Origin: Ministeria vibrans ATCC 50519
Taxonomy: Eukaryota > Opisthokonta > Filasterea
Length of the DNA: 27,483 bases
Assembly (NCBI GenBank): GCA_943704425.1
Contig: CALSCP010002018.1
Location: 26,333-53,815 of the forward strand
Direction: 5' to 3'
The translations under genes were made by a program, and so were the position numbers. Below are positions 13,501 to 22,700 of this stretch, piece by piece. The first letter of the stretch is position 1. Each line of letters starts with the position of its first letter. The notes under the pieces were generated by a model that saw only the letters and a program-made list of their open reading frames with translations, had not been told where the DNA came from and did no database searches.

Positions 13501-14437
13501 CGCTGTCGCTGTCGTCCGAGTCGTCGTCGTCGTCACCACGTGTCTGCTCTGTCCCTTTACCGGAAGAAGACACACCACTGCCAGTCGCACCGCTAGCCGT
13601 TGTGGCAGTGGATGAACTTGCGAGTGTTTCGGCCGTCGAAACGAGCTCCTTGACGACAGCGGACGCGACATCGTTGGCCACCTGTGAGCGGCGGGTGGCC
13701 AGGTCCTCGTACGCGCCAATGTCGTGTTCTGTGTTGAGCGAGTCAACATGAAGCATGTCGCGCAAGCTGTGGAGCTCGTCGGCAATGCGTGTACGGCTCT
13801 TGGTGGTGTGTACCGCCGTGGGGTCGACAAAGACGGGCTCGAAATTTTGGAAGAAATGTAAGCCACGCAGGGGTTCGAGTCCATCGGCGTCCTCTGCAAG
13901 AAGAGTCGTGTCGAAGAGACGACGCATGGAGAAGGACGAGGCGACGGGTTCTTTGGCGCCACCAATAGCGTGCAGCGTGTGACGACGACGGCGTTGTTGC
14001 GAATCATTGTGTCGACCCGAACCACTGTCAGAGTTGCGCTGGCGCGAGGAGGAACGCTGCTGCTGCTGTTGTTGTTGTTGCTGCTGCTGCTGTCGAGACT
14101 GCGCACCACTCTCGCTGCGGGTGCTGTTGGTGCTGTCCTGACGGCGGCGTTGCTGAGTGGGTCCGCCGTTGCCCGACGACGCAGTACGATTCCGACTTCG
14201 ACCGGTCCTTGAGTCTCGCGAAGCCCCATCATCATCATCGTCATCATCATCACCATCACCATCACCATCATCATCATCGGCATCGTCGTCGTTGTCGTCA
14301 TCGTCGCCAGCCCCGCCGGCGTCGTCCTCCTGCCCAGCACGCCCGTTGTTGCTGTCATCGCCGTTCGCTTCTGCGCGATTGGTCGTCCCTTGGCCCTCGT
14401 CGTCGTCGTTGTCCCCGCCTCCTTCGCTGTTGGACAT
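898..14437 (-). CDS. Giant HECT-type E3 ubiquitin ligase with LamG-like, CUB-like and two SPRY domains
   Basis: This ligase should accept ubiquitin from an E2 on its active-site cysteine and pass it to substrates. Exons are 14437-1556 and 1347-898, joined in phase 0; the intron is 1348-1555. The product has 4443 residues. An Asp-rich N-terminus (about 40-70) and polyQ (about 116-127) lead in. A LamG/concanavalin-like domain (about 640-850, motif WPLNEG) and a CUB-like domain opening ESKHPY (about 1435-1565) follow. A possible galactose-binding-like fold lies at about 2250-2430 (weak). SPRY domain 1 is at about 3285-3440 (VGWTPRSYAMHADDGGYF, GDTIGCGWN). SPRY domain 2 is at about 3635-3870, interrupted by a Lys/Glu/Asp-rich insert. 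The HECT domain runs from about 4040 to the end: N-lobe FEGEKADDYGGVFRE, then LPTSSTCARFVMLPPY with catalytic Cys4409, 34 residues from the end. The architecture recalls HECTD4/HERC-type giants, but no exact orthologue is claimed. ATG 14437 has G at -3; the frame stays open to a splice acceptor at 14456, so the true N-terminus may lie upstream. Confidence 0.96.
1348..1555 (-). repeat. AT-only intron with (AAT)n/(ATT)n inverted repeat inside the HECT gene
   Basis: This 208-nt intron separates the HECT N-lobe and C-lobe exons (donor AAGCAG|GTATTA, acceptor TTTGTAG|ATG). On the + strand it consists almost only of A and T, with about twelve AAT units (1472-1507) followed directly by about eight ATT units (1508-1531). 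The two arms are reverse complements and could fold back into a long hairpin. Removing it restores an ungapped HECT alignment (YVAKAKQ-MCVGQFDKQ). Unspliced reading would give a poly-isoleucine run, which is not credible protein. Confidence 0.88.
14050..14300 (-). repeat. CAG/CAA-type and GAT/GAC-type codon repeats encoding polyQ and poly-Asp
   Basis: Near the start of the HECT frame, mixed CTG/TTG repeats on the + strand (about 14060-14096) encode twelve consecutive Gln. ATC/GTC-type repeats (about 14225-14300) encode long Asp runs. Codons within each run are mixed, so the tracts are not pure single-triplet expansions. This region is likely disordered. Confidence 0.85.
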
Positions 14438-14455
14438 CACTACGCTAAGCACCAA

Positions 14456-14557
14456 CTGTACGATTGAAAAGCGGAGGTTATCAGTGAAAGTGGGATATGA
14501 AAAAGGTCAAAAAAAAAACGAGAAAAAAAAAAAAAAAAAAAAAAAAGAGTAACGTAC
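14456..14557 (-). other. Probable intron linking the FHA coiled-coil exon to the HECT frame
   Basis: Read on the minus strand, the segment begins GTACGT directly after an in-frame ACT codon and contains a T24 and a T9 tract. It has a good branch-point-like CTGATAAC about 35 nt before its end and finishes in TACAG. It is 102 nt long, similar to other introns here. Both flanks are phase 0, so removing it joins the exon 14558-14620 to codon TTG 14455, which is in the HECT frame with no stop between. An alternative acceptor (CTTAG, ending at 14445) would instead give a short basic tail ending in a stop. Confidence 0.6.
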
Positions 14558-16431
14558 AGTACACTCGTTCAGTGCTGCTGCTGTCGCAGTTCGCTTCTCA
14601 GACAGCTCTTGCATATTTGACTGTATCACAAAAGAGAAACAAAAATTGAGCACAGACCTCTCCTCTCTCTCTCTCTCTCTCTCCAACACGTCTTTTTTCT
14701 TTCCCCATCACTTTGTATGTACTCCCTCCTTTACTTTACCTTCAGATTGGACTCGCATAGATATCTCTCATCTTCAAGCAACACAATGCTCTCCTTGAGA
14801 CGGTAGTTCTCAGTGAGCAGTGCGACTCGCTCATCAGTGTCGCTCTCCGGTTTGCTCTCGTGCGACTGATTGTGGCTGTGCGAGTTGTTGGGATTGTTGT
14901 TGCTGTGTTGGTGAGGGGGGTTGTTTGAATTGGAGGTGTCTGTGCTGGCTTCCACCAGTGCCTCCCGGTCCCGACGGAAGTGGTGCTCGCCGCGTGCACG
15001 GTAAAAGTCCACTTGACGCTCTAACCTGCGCAGCGAGTCGATCATCTTGGCTTCGTTTCCTGCAACAAGCACTGGCGGCTCGCCCACCGACTCGTACTCC
15101 CCGACAATGTCTGACAGGCGCGCCAGTGTTACTGCAAGCTCACGTGACACCGCGTACGCCTCGGCAAGCGCCGCAATCGCCACATGGGCATCATCCGGTA
15201 CCATCACCACGCGATCGCCCAGCACCCCACCACTACTACCACCACCCGCGCCACCACCAGACCCACTCGACGACGCACTGACCATCATCGACACACTGCG
15301 CCCTCCTTTGTCCTTCTTGTACAGCGACCCTGTCTTACTAGCCCCAGTAATGCCTCCTCCACTTGCACTGTGGCCACCAACACTACTACTGATCGAGTAG
15401 GTTCCACCAGCATTGCGCACGGCAATCTCCGTGTCGCGCACACTCACTACCTCCTTGCCACCAACCGACTTGCGCACAGGCTTCCGTCGTACCACACCAT
15501 CCTCTTCGACAACAACACGCCCGCGCACAGCATGATGCGTCACATTCTGCGTCGACTCCACCACATCAACCCCAAACTGGAATTCGTCGCTCGTCGTAAG
15601 CTCCACCGCTTCGCTCACTTTAAGCGACTCAGCCAGTCGTCGCCCGTTCACAAACGTCCCGTTGCTACTCTTTGTGTCCCGCACAAACAGCCGTGCATCT
15701 TCAATCCACAGCTCAGCATGAGCTCGTGACAACACTGGAGGGGAAAAGATGTGTGTCAATATAATTATTATAATTATAATTAAAAAAAATTAATAAAGAA
15801 CACAGCTCATAATTACAATAATAATAATATAAACAAGAGAGTTGGACAATTCATTGCAAACGAAATCATTTATACCTTTGCTGTCAAACATGGCGTTGTC
15901 TTCGGCCGGTTTGGGCTTGCCTACGCTCCGACCCACTTTGATGATTTGCTGTGGTCGGAACTGAAGTCGGCGTGTCTGAAAGGCGCCCTCATCGCGCGGC
16001 TCAAGATAAATGACAAGGGCGGAGGGTGAGTGAGTCGGCGTGGATACTTCTTCCTTGGGGATCGTTGGTGGAGTGACCAGCGGAGTGGCCGCCGGGGCAT
16101 TCTCCGCCACGGTGGCTCGTGCGGCAGAGATGCCCGTCGAGGACAACTCGTGGGCTGTGGCAGCGGGGTCTTCTTGGAGTGTGGCAAGCGAGGCAGAGCG
16201 CTCGCGTCCGGTCTCACAGTCTTCGCTGGTAGTGCGTGTCTGCGTGTCGCTCTCAGAGCTCTCGCGTGGCTCATCTTCGGTTCGGTCTCTGTCGTCGCCG
16301 CCGTCTACACCAAAGGGCGTCGACTCGCCATCGGGGATGGGCGTTGATCCTGGCTCTATGTGGACGTACGGCGTCAGCATTGGCAATTCGTTCAAACGCG
16401 CGATAGGAACAGGAGAGACGGAAAAACACAT
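14558..16431 (-). CDS. SLMAP-like FHA-domain and coiled-coil protein (STRIPAK-type); 3' end ambiguous
   Basis: FHA domains bind phosphothreonine; in animals SLMAP uses one as the STRIPAK subunit that recruits phosphorylated MST kinases. Exons are 16431-15876, 15734-14740 and probably 14620-14558. The intron 15735-15875 splits the FHA domain in phase 1 (DSK|VLSR). Residues 1-135 are Ser/Thr/Glu-rich linker. The FHA domain (about 138-250) has all binding landmarks: G167-R168, S188-R189-x-H191, S209-N210-G211-T212 and N215-G216. DNAMFDSKVLSRAHAELW and the later FGVDVVESTQNVTHHA strongly resemble SLMAP/Far9-type FHA domains. A Gly/Ser linker, helices and a coiled coil (about 485-517) follow. Unspliced, exon 2 stops at TAA 14731-14733; AAG|GTAAAG at 14740 is a good donor, and using it adds 21 coiled-coil residues. 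No SLMAP-like tail anchor is visible. The start could instead be ATG 16380; an in-frame stop lies just upstream of 16431. Confidence 0.88.
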
Positions 16432-16705
16432 CCGAATCTACGAATCTTGCAGTACGGAAAAACGTCGCCCAGGGCAAAAGGGAGGAGAATGCCAGAGAGA
16501 AACGGGGCCAGACCATCGGTTCAGTACAAAAAAAAAGCATTTGGACGAGCAACAAAAAAGGAGGTCCACAGACGCAGGATGCCTGCTTGGGGTGGCGGGG
16601 AAGCATCAAGAGAGCAGGAGGGTTGTGTGGGGGCGGGATAGGGGCGCGACAGGGGACGAGAGAGACAGAGAGAGACAGAGAGAGAGAGATGAAGTTGTGA
16701 CTTTG

Positions 16706-16745
16706 GGACTCCTTTGCATCATTGCCCAAAGCAAAGGAGGAGTCC
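16706..16745. repeat. Imperfect inverted repeat upstream of the FHA gene
   Basis: GGACTCCTTTGC (16706-16717) and GCAAAGGAGGAGTCC (16731-16745) are reverse complements apart from a three-base bulge, separated by a 13-nt loop. The repeat lies about 0.3 kb upstream of the FHA start and could form a hairpin in the 5' UTR or be a protein-binding site. No function is implied by the sequence alone. Confidence 0.7.
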
Positions 16746-17699
16746 AAGCACCACTGCAGCAAAGTGGAGGAGGGAGAGGGCGGAGGGGAGTGAGGCCTGC
16801 GGCGACGCCCCCAAGCGAGTGCGTCACTTGCTCTACAGCCCGTCAACTTTGACGTGGCCCTTTTTTTTTCCTCTTCCATTCTGTCGAAAGCCCTCATACC
16901 TGCACTCTGAGTGGTGTCGTCCATCCGAGATACTCTCAAAGGGGGCGGTCGAGCTAATCGAGAGCTCATTGCCAACAAAATATTTGTAATTAAATTTTCT
17001 TATAAAAATATGAACAAGAATTATTTGACATTTTGAGTTACTCTGACCATCAATCATCTGTTCCATTTGCCATCATCAGTCTTTTTCAGCAACTGGCCTC
17101 TTCTCCCCCTCCCCATTTTAGGTCCTGCCCCTGTAGCTTTTGCCCCTCCAACCCCATTGGTACATACACATATGCTTGTCGTCTTCGAGAGTCTTCTTGG
17201 TGTGTTTCATTTTTTGTTTGACAGCTCGAGTGGAAATGTCTCTTTTGAAGCAAACTCGAGCGGGATCGTCGCGCAATCCCACAGATCATCTACACACCTA
17301 CCATAAAAGCACATTGTATGCAATAGTAGCGTGCGCAATGATGTGTGACGAAGCTTTTATTTTTGAAAAACCTAAAAGTTTGCCGTCGTTTTTTGACACT
17401 TCATCACTCGCGCGCCATTTTGCCTCGCTGTTGCCTCCTCTCTTGCACTATGGCCTTTATATATGTGCACGTCGGCATCCCCTTGCGTTGTATTGGCTCA
17501 AAATCCCCGTCCTGCTCCGTATCCAAGGACAAACTTTCAACTCCTCAAGTGCCCTTCGAAAATGCACACAAACAGAGCATCATCGGCCGTATTTGCATTA
17601 AATACGCTTATGGTGAACATACTTGTGTATCTTCACACGTAATTGTGTCACAGATGGTGCAAGTGTGGCGCTCATTTGGTTGTGGCGACGAAATTTTCG

Positions 17700-17711
17700 T
17701 TTTGCGCAAAA
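17700..17711. promoter_or_regulatory. Perfect 12-bp palindrome resembling an E2F site
   Basis: TTTTGCGCAAAA is its own reverse complement and contains TTTTGCGC, which fits the E2F/DP consensus TTTSSCGC on both strands. It lies about 0.5 kb upstream of the cyclin B start. Cell-cycle control is a plausible reading, but a 12-mer palindrome can occur by chance. Confidence 0.35.
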
Positions 17712-18136
17712 TTCCGACGTCATCCGCAAACAATATCCAGCTCCATTGATCTCCATGAATCGCGCACTTGGCTGTATATGGGAGTATACACCCAGTTTCA
17801 CTGTCTTGTGTCAAAGAATTTTCTTTGGAACAACCAGAGCAGCCGGTTTGGGGGGCATGCAGAGAAGCGGGATGTTCAGGGCATTTTGTGCTTTTTAGCT
17901 TTTTAGCGGGTCGTTTTGATGGTGTTGCTTGCTTGCATGTCACTTAATATTACCTCTTGAACAAGTTTTCTTGCCACTTTTTCTCGCGCTCGACGCAGAT
18001 TTGTTAATATTTTCGTTGTTTGTCGCCACTTTTTTTTTACCATTTCGTCACGTTTCGAAAAGAATCCGCAAGCTCTTATCTTCAAGCATTCTCTACAGTT
18101 TCTTATGATACACAGTCGTTGTATTCACTCACTTAC

Positions 18137-18139
18137 TCA

Positions 18140-18175
<36 letters not shown>

Positions 18176-18180
18176 TTGCC
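18137..18180 (+). repeat. CT microsatellite in the cyclin B 5' leader
   Basis: A long CTCTCT tract, broken once or twice by extra T, runs up to CTTTGCCGCACAG about 27 nt before the cyclin ATG. It could be a promoter-proximal pyrimidine element. It could also be the polypyrimidine tract of a 5' UTR intron ending at CACAG (18182-18186), since the spacing suits a 3' splice site. Confidence 0.6.
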
Positions 18181-18212
18181 GCACAGATCAAACTTATTCA
18201 TCACCATCAATC

Positions 18213-19642
18213 ATGTCCTTCCCTACGCGCGTTGTCGACATGCTCAGTAAATTTGCCACCGACCAGGTGGCCCACGCCCCCTTGACACGCAATGTGCTTG
18301 GAGACGCGCGCAGTGCGGCAAACGCCGCCAACTCGCTTGTGCACCCGACGGCGGCGCACAAACGTCAGGCGCTTGGTGACATTGGCAACAAGCAGAAGCG
18401 ACTCGACACGGGCGCGACTAAACGCCACGTCGTGCGCGGTACTTCTGCTGTGCCCAGAGCTTATACTACTTCGACGACGTCCGTGGCGACGCGTGCAGCT
18501 GCTCGCAAGCCAACCACGCGCACCGCGCCAAAATCGTCGACGAGTGCTGCAGCCTCAGCCGCACTTGCAAGTGCGCTTGCAGACGCGACTGTGCCCGATG
18601 TGCACATGGACACAAGCGAAGACACAGTGGCGGAGACTGCCACAGGATTCAGTTCGGAGATGCTTCGGGCGGCGGGCATTGAGGATATTGACTCGGCCGA
18701 CTCGGAGAACCCCCAACTTGTGTCGGAGTACGTCAGCGAGATCTACGAGCACCTGTGGGCGCAAGAGATCACCTACAAGATCAATCCAACCTTTCTCAGC
18801 AAGCAGAAGCACATCACGAGCAAGATGCGCTCCGTGCTGCTTGACTGGATCGTCGACGTCCACTACAAGTTCAAACTGTGCCCGGAAACACTCTACCTCA
18901 CAGTCAACCTTATCGATCGCTCTCTCGAGGTAAAAATAGAAGAAGAAAAAAGTCAGTAGAAGAGGTGCTGACAGAAAAAAAAAACGCAGGTGATTGCAGT
19001 AGCGACAAAAAACTTGCAGCTGCTGGGAGTGGCGTGCATGCTGCTGGCGAGCAAGTATGAGGAGATCTACACGCCCGAGCTGCGCGACTTTATCTACATT
19101 TCGGACAATGCGTACAGCAAAGACGACATTCTGGAGATGGAGACGCTTGTACTGAGCAAGTTGCAGTTCAACCTTGGCGCACCGCAGCCGCTACACTTCC
19201 TGCGACGCGATAGCAAGGCAGCGGGTGTCGACGCAAAGACGCACACCATGGCCAAGTACCTCATGGAACTATCGCTGCTCTCCTACGACATGTGCCAGTT
19301 TAAGGCCAGTGAGATTGCCGCTGCGTCGCTGTGGACCGCCATGAAAATGCTGCAGAGCGGCACGTGGACTCCCACAGTTGAGCACTACAGCCGCTACAGC
19401 GAGCACGCCATTGGCCCGTGCGTCTCTGCCCTTGCCGTCCTCGTTGACCGCGCTCCTAAAGCCTACGCCGACGATAAACCCGCTCGTGTAAGTCGTTTTT
19501 TGTCGTATTCTCTTTTTCTTCATCTGACAATTTTGCCTTGCTTTTTTTTTAGTCCGTGTTTGCAAAGTACAAGAACCCAAAGTTGTTCAAAGTGTCGCGC
19601 ATTGCGGAAGAGTATGCCCGGTCAAACCGACTCGCACACTAA
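18213..19642 (+). CDS. CCNB: G2/mitotic-specific cyclin B
   Basis: This is the regulatory subunit of Cdk1, driving entry into mitosis. Exons are 18213-18929, 18990-19487 and 19553-19642, all joined in phase 0 with introns of 60 and 65 nt, giving 434 residues, a normal length for cyclin B. The N-terminus carries a textbook destruction box RQALGDIGN (51-59) and a second RxxL (RNVL, 26-29), so APC/C-dependent destruction is expected. A Ser/Ala/Thr-rich linker follows. The cyclin box shows MRSVLLDWIVDVHYKFKL (from 205), then KYEEIYTPE and ISDNAYSKDDILEMETLVL, and the B-type LPLHFLRR-like motif as QPLHFLRRDSK. The C-terminal cyclin fold ends EEYARSNRLAH. The second intron has a CTGAC branch-point-like site (19524-19528). 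The ATG was chosen because it starts a compact N-terminus 25 codons before the first RxxL; the frame is open further 5' only through CT-repeat sequence. Confidence 0.97.
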
Positions 19643-19705
19643 AACGGTCAAAAAGAACAACAGAAAAACTCGATGGTGTGTTCCGTTTTAATTATGTAAC
19701 AGGCG

Positions 19706-19711
19706 AATAAA
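19706..19711 (+). terminator. Polyadenylation signal of cyclin B
   Basis: AATAAA lies 64 nt after the cyclin stop codon, in the 109-bp space shared with the convergent nucleoporin gene. Cleavage some 10-30 nt downstream would fall near the end of the opposing nucleoporin gene. Confidence 0.7.
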
Positions 19712-19747
19712 CATGATTTCATGTGCAAAAGAAGCAAAAAGAATAAG

Positions 19748-19753
19748 TTTATT
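19748..19753 (-). terminator. Polyadenylation signal overlapping the nucleoporin stop codon
   Basis: On the minus strand the coding region ends TAATAAAC, so AATAAA overlaps the TAA stop (19752-19754). Use of this hexamer would give a 3' UTR of only about 10-30 nt. Confidence 0.6.
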
Positions 19754-22700
19754 ACATTCGACGTTGAGAAAATTCGGGAGCCGATGCACCAGCGCCAAAA
19801 GCAGAAGAAGAAGAAGACCCAAAGGATGACTGGGAAGCAGTGCCAAAGGCACCAAAGCCACTTTGCTGCTGCTGCTGCGGCTGCTGCGGCTGTCCAAAAG
19901 CAGTAGAAGACCCAAACCCACCGCCACCGCCAAAAGCACTGGAGGGCCCTGCGCCAAATCCTCCGCTGCTTTGATTCGCCGCCACCGCGCCAAATCCTCC
20001 ACTGCCTTGACTCGCTGCCACCGCGCCAAACCCGCCTGTACTGCGAGACGACGATGAGGCGCCAAAGGGCGTGGCTGTCTGCGCCTGACTCGCTAGCGCG
20101 CCAAACCCACCACCACCACCACCACTGGTTGCCGATGCAGCTCCCTTGCCAAAGACACCCGAGGTGCTCCCCCCTGTACCCGCTACACTGCCAAATGTCT
20201 TTGGAGGCGACGCAGCACCACCACCAAAGGCAGGCGCAGAGCCAAATGCAGGAGCAGAGCCAAACGCTGGAGCAGAGCCAAATGCAGAAGCAGAGCCAAG
20301 CGTAGGCGACGCGCCGAATGCAGGAGAGGAGCCAAAAGCAGGGGAGGAGCCAAAGGCCGGGGAGGCTCCAAACGCAGAGGGCGACTTGGTGAAGCCGGTA
20401 GAGACAGCGGCGGGAGCGGCGGGACTAGCTCCAAAAGCCGGTTGAGAGGCCCCAAAGGCAGGTTTCGCGGCGGCGGTGGATGCTGCTGCTGTGGTTGTTG
20501 ATGTCGCTGCTGTGGAGGTACCAAATGCAAGCTTGGACCCAAACTGTGGGGCTGAGCTGCCAAAGCCACCTGGTGCGGTCGATTTCGCTGTGGTTGATGC
20601 TGAGGACGCAGACAGGGTCGCACTGCCAAAGACGGGCTGGGTTGCGGTCTTGCCGGTGGCCCAGGAAGGCGCACCTGAGGCCGACAGAGACGAAAAGGAC
20701 TTGGTCGGAGCAGAGGCAGTCGTACTGCTGCCACTTGTTGCTGTGGTAGCGGTGGTGGTAGCAGGAAAGAGAGACGATGGAGCCGCAGTCGACGATGGAG
20801 CCGCAGTCGACGCTGCAGTAGTCGGTGAACACACCTTGAGGTCGCCAAAGAGATCGCCGGCGTCGACGTCATCGCCGTTGGCATTCTCGTCGGTAGCATC
20901 AGCGGTATTGTTTTCGTCGAGAACAGCAGCGTCGCCATCGTCGTTGTCGTTGTCGTCAACGACGTCGTCAATGACGGGGGTTGAAGGGGTAGTGCTTTGA
21001 TTGTTGTTGTCGTCGTCGTCGTCTTCATCGTCAAAGGTGAGTTTGCGCGGAAGCCCTTCAATGTCGTGGACTTCATCGTCGTCATCATCATCATCGTCGT
21101 TGCCATCGCCCACAGTTACACTTGCAGCAGTACCATCGTCGTGAATGGCAACGGTCTTTTTGTCTTCCTCTGATGATGTAGCCGGCGGTGCCACAGACGC
21201 CATCGACGTTGACGTGGACGGTTTCAGAAGCGACGTTGTTGCAGTGGCATCAGACCCACTCGTTGCGTTTGTGGACGGTGCTGCTGCTGTGGTGGTGGTG
21301 GTGGTGGTTGGCTTGAATAAAAAGGTAGGTGCAGCCGAGGTGGTTGAGACTGAGCTTGTTGGAGCTGCGGCCGTGGTGGTCGATGGTGGTTTCAGAACAA
21401 AGGCAGGTTTTGCCGCTGAGGACGAGGGCGCTGCTGAGGCCGTCGATGGCTTAAGGGTGAACGCTGGTGCCGCTGCAGGCAAAGTTGCTGATGCAGATGT
21501 TGCCGTAGTTGCCGTAGTTGGTGTGGCTGTTGTCGTGGGCTTGAGGGAGAACACTGGTGTCGACGTGGTTTGTGCGGTCGTTGAGGTTGGAACGGTGGTA
21601 GAGGGCGTCGTTAATGTGGATGAGGCGAGTTTGAGACCAAAAGGAGCTGTCGAGGAGGAGGCTGCAGCGGACGCGGGGACTGTTGATCCCGTTGAGGAGG
21701 TAGTGGAAGTAGCAGCGTCAGTCAGAGGCTTGAGCGCAAAGGGAGCGGGCGCAGTCGCATGACTAAGAGGTTTAAAAGAAAGGGTAGTGGAAGTTGCTGC
21801 TGTCCCTGCTGCCGATGATACTGCAACAGTAGGGAATGAGGGAGGGGCAGATGCGGAGGAGGATGAGGAGGGTGCGGGTGAGGCGGGAGGGATGCCGCCC
21901 TTGAGCGACGCAAATCCAGAAGTAGACGATGAGGTGGTGGTCACGGGCGCACTCGACTGGGACAGTTGCTTGGAGGGCATGAGAAAGGGGCGCGTCTTGG
22001 CCGTGTCCAGTGACAGCAACGGTGGACCCCCACCACCACCACTATGATTATTTGTAATAGTACTACTACTACCTGATGTAGCAGCTGTGGTGGTTGTCGT
22101 GGAGAAAGTGTCTGGTGCAGCAGCGATAGGTGCAGCGGTGGGAGTGTGCGAGATTGGTGAGGATGGAGGTGAGAATTCGCGTTTGAGTCGAGGCGAAGCA
22201 CTAGAGAAGAAGGCAGTGGATTGCTCGGCTTTGGTGACAAGTGGAGTCGAAGTGACTTTCGACGGTGGAGGCGGCTTGGGACGCAAACGGGGTGATGCGT
22301 GGCGCAGTGTACGATGTTGGTCCATGAGATCGCGCAGGAGATCGACACGAGCAGGTGACACGATTGAAACGTTGTTGGGGACGGAGGCGCTGTCGCGATT
22401 GGCCGAGGGCAGAGTTGGAGTAGCGGCACGCGACGAGAGCGATGACTGGGCTGCAAAGGCGAGAGCCGGTGTCGAGGAGTCGGTGAGACCACGGGCGGAC
22501 ATCTCACGCACGAGCGTCTTGACACGCTGAGCCATTTTCCCAGCAATAATTTGGTTAGAATGCAGTGTTGCAAAGATTGTCTGTGCAGTTGGGCGATTGC
22601 GCTGTTGCGTCTGGTGAAAGCCCTGGCGATGCTGTTGCAACGCCGTCTCGTAGCGGTCGTCGAGCTCCTGAAGGATGTCGTCCTGCAGTGTGCGCACGGC

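Larger units (their letters stand above)
16432..18212. promoter_or_regulatory. Divergent intergenic region between the FHA gene (-) and cyclin B (+)
   Basis: About 1.8 kb without a recognisable gene separate two divergently transcribed starts, so it should hold both promoters and 5' UTRs. Visible elements are a CT-rich tract on the FHA sense strand (about 16658-16690), an imperfect inverted repeat (16706-16745), a TATA-like TTTATATATG (17456-17465), GCGCGCCATTTTG (17410-17422), the palindrome TTTTGCGCAAAA (17700-17711) and a CT repeat just before the cyclin start. Base composition is lower in GC than the neighbouring exons. Open frames here (up to 270 codons) resemble no family I know. Confidence 0.6.

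Noticed and set aside
13378-14358. 326-codon minus-strand frame with Met/Thr-rich runs
   Set aside because: It is an alternative-frame reading of the Asp/Gln repeat region of the HECT gene; repeats stay open in several frames.
14453-14455. TTG as start codon of the HECT protein
   Set aside because: Nuclear genes rarely start at TTG. The position is better explained as the first codon after a splice acceptor; the first ATG is at 14437.
16040-16852. 270-codon + strand frame opposite the FHA gene start
   Set aside because: It is antisense to the FHA first exon and its leader, with low-complexity Arg/Glu sequence from GA repeats and no family resemblance.
17345-17749. 134-codon + strand frame in the divergent spacer
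   Set aside because: It has no recognisable domain, codon use unlike the neighbouring genes and no splice-supported extension; likely chance.
17608-17943. Minus-strand frame containing ILFADDVG, resembling a reverse-transcriptase FADD motif
   Set aside because: No other reverse-transcriptase block, endonuclease, poly-A tail or target-site duplication is nearby, so the four-residue match is best taken as chance.
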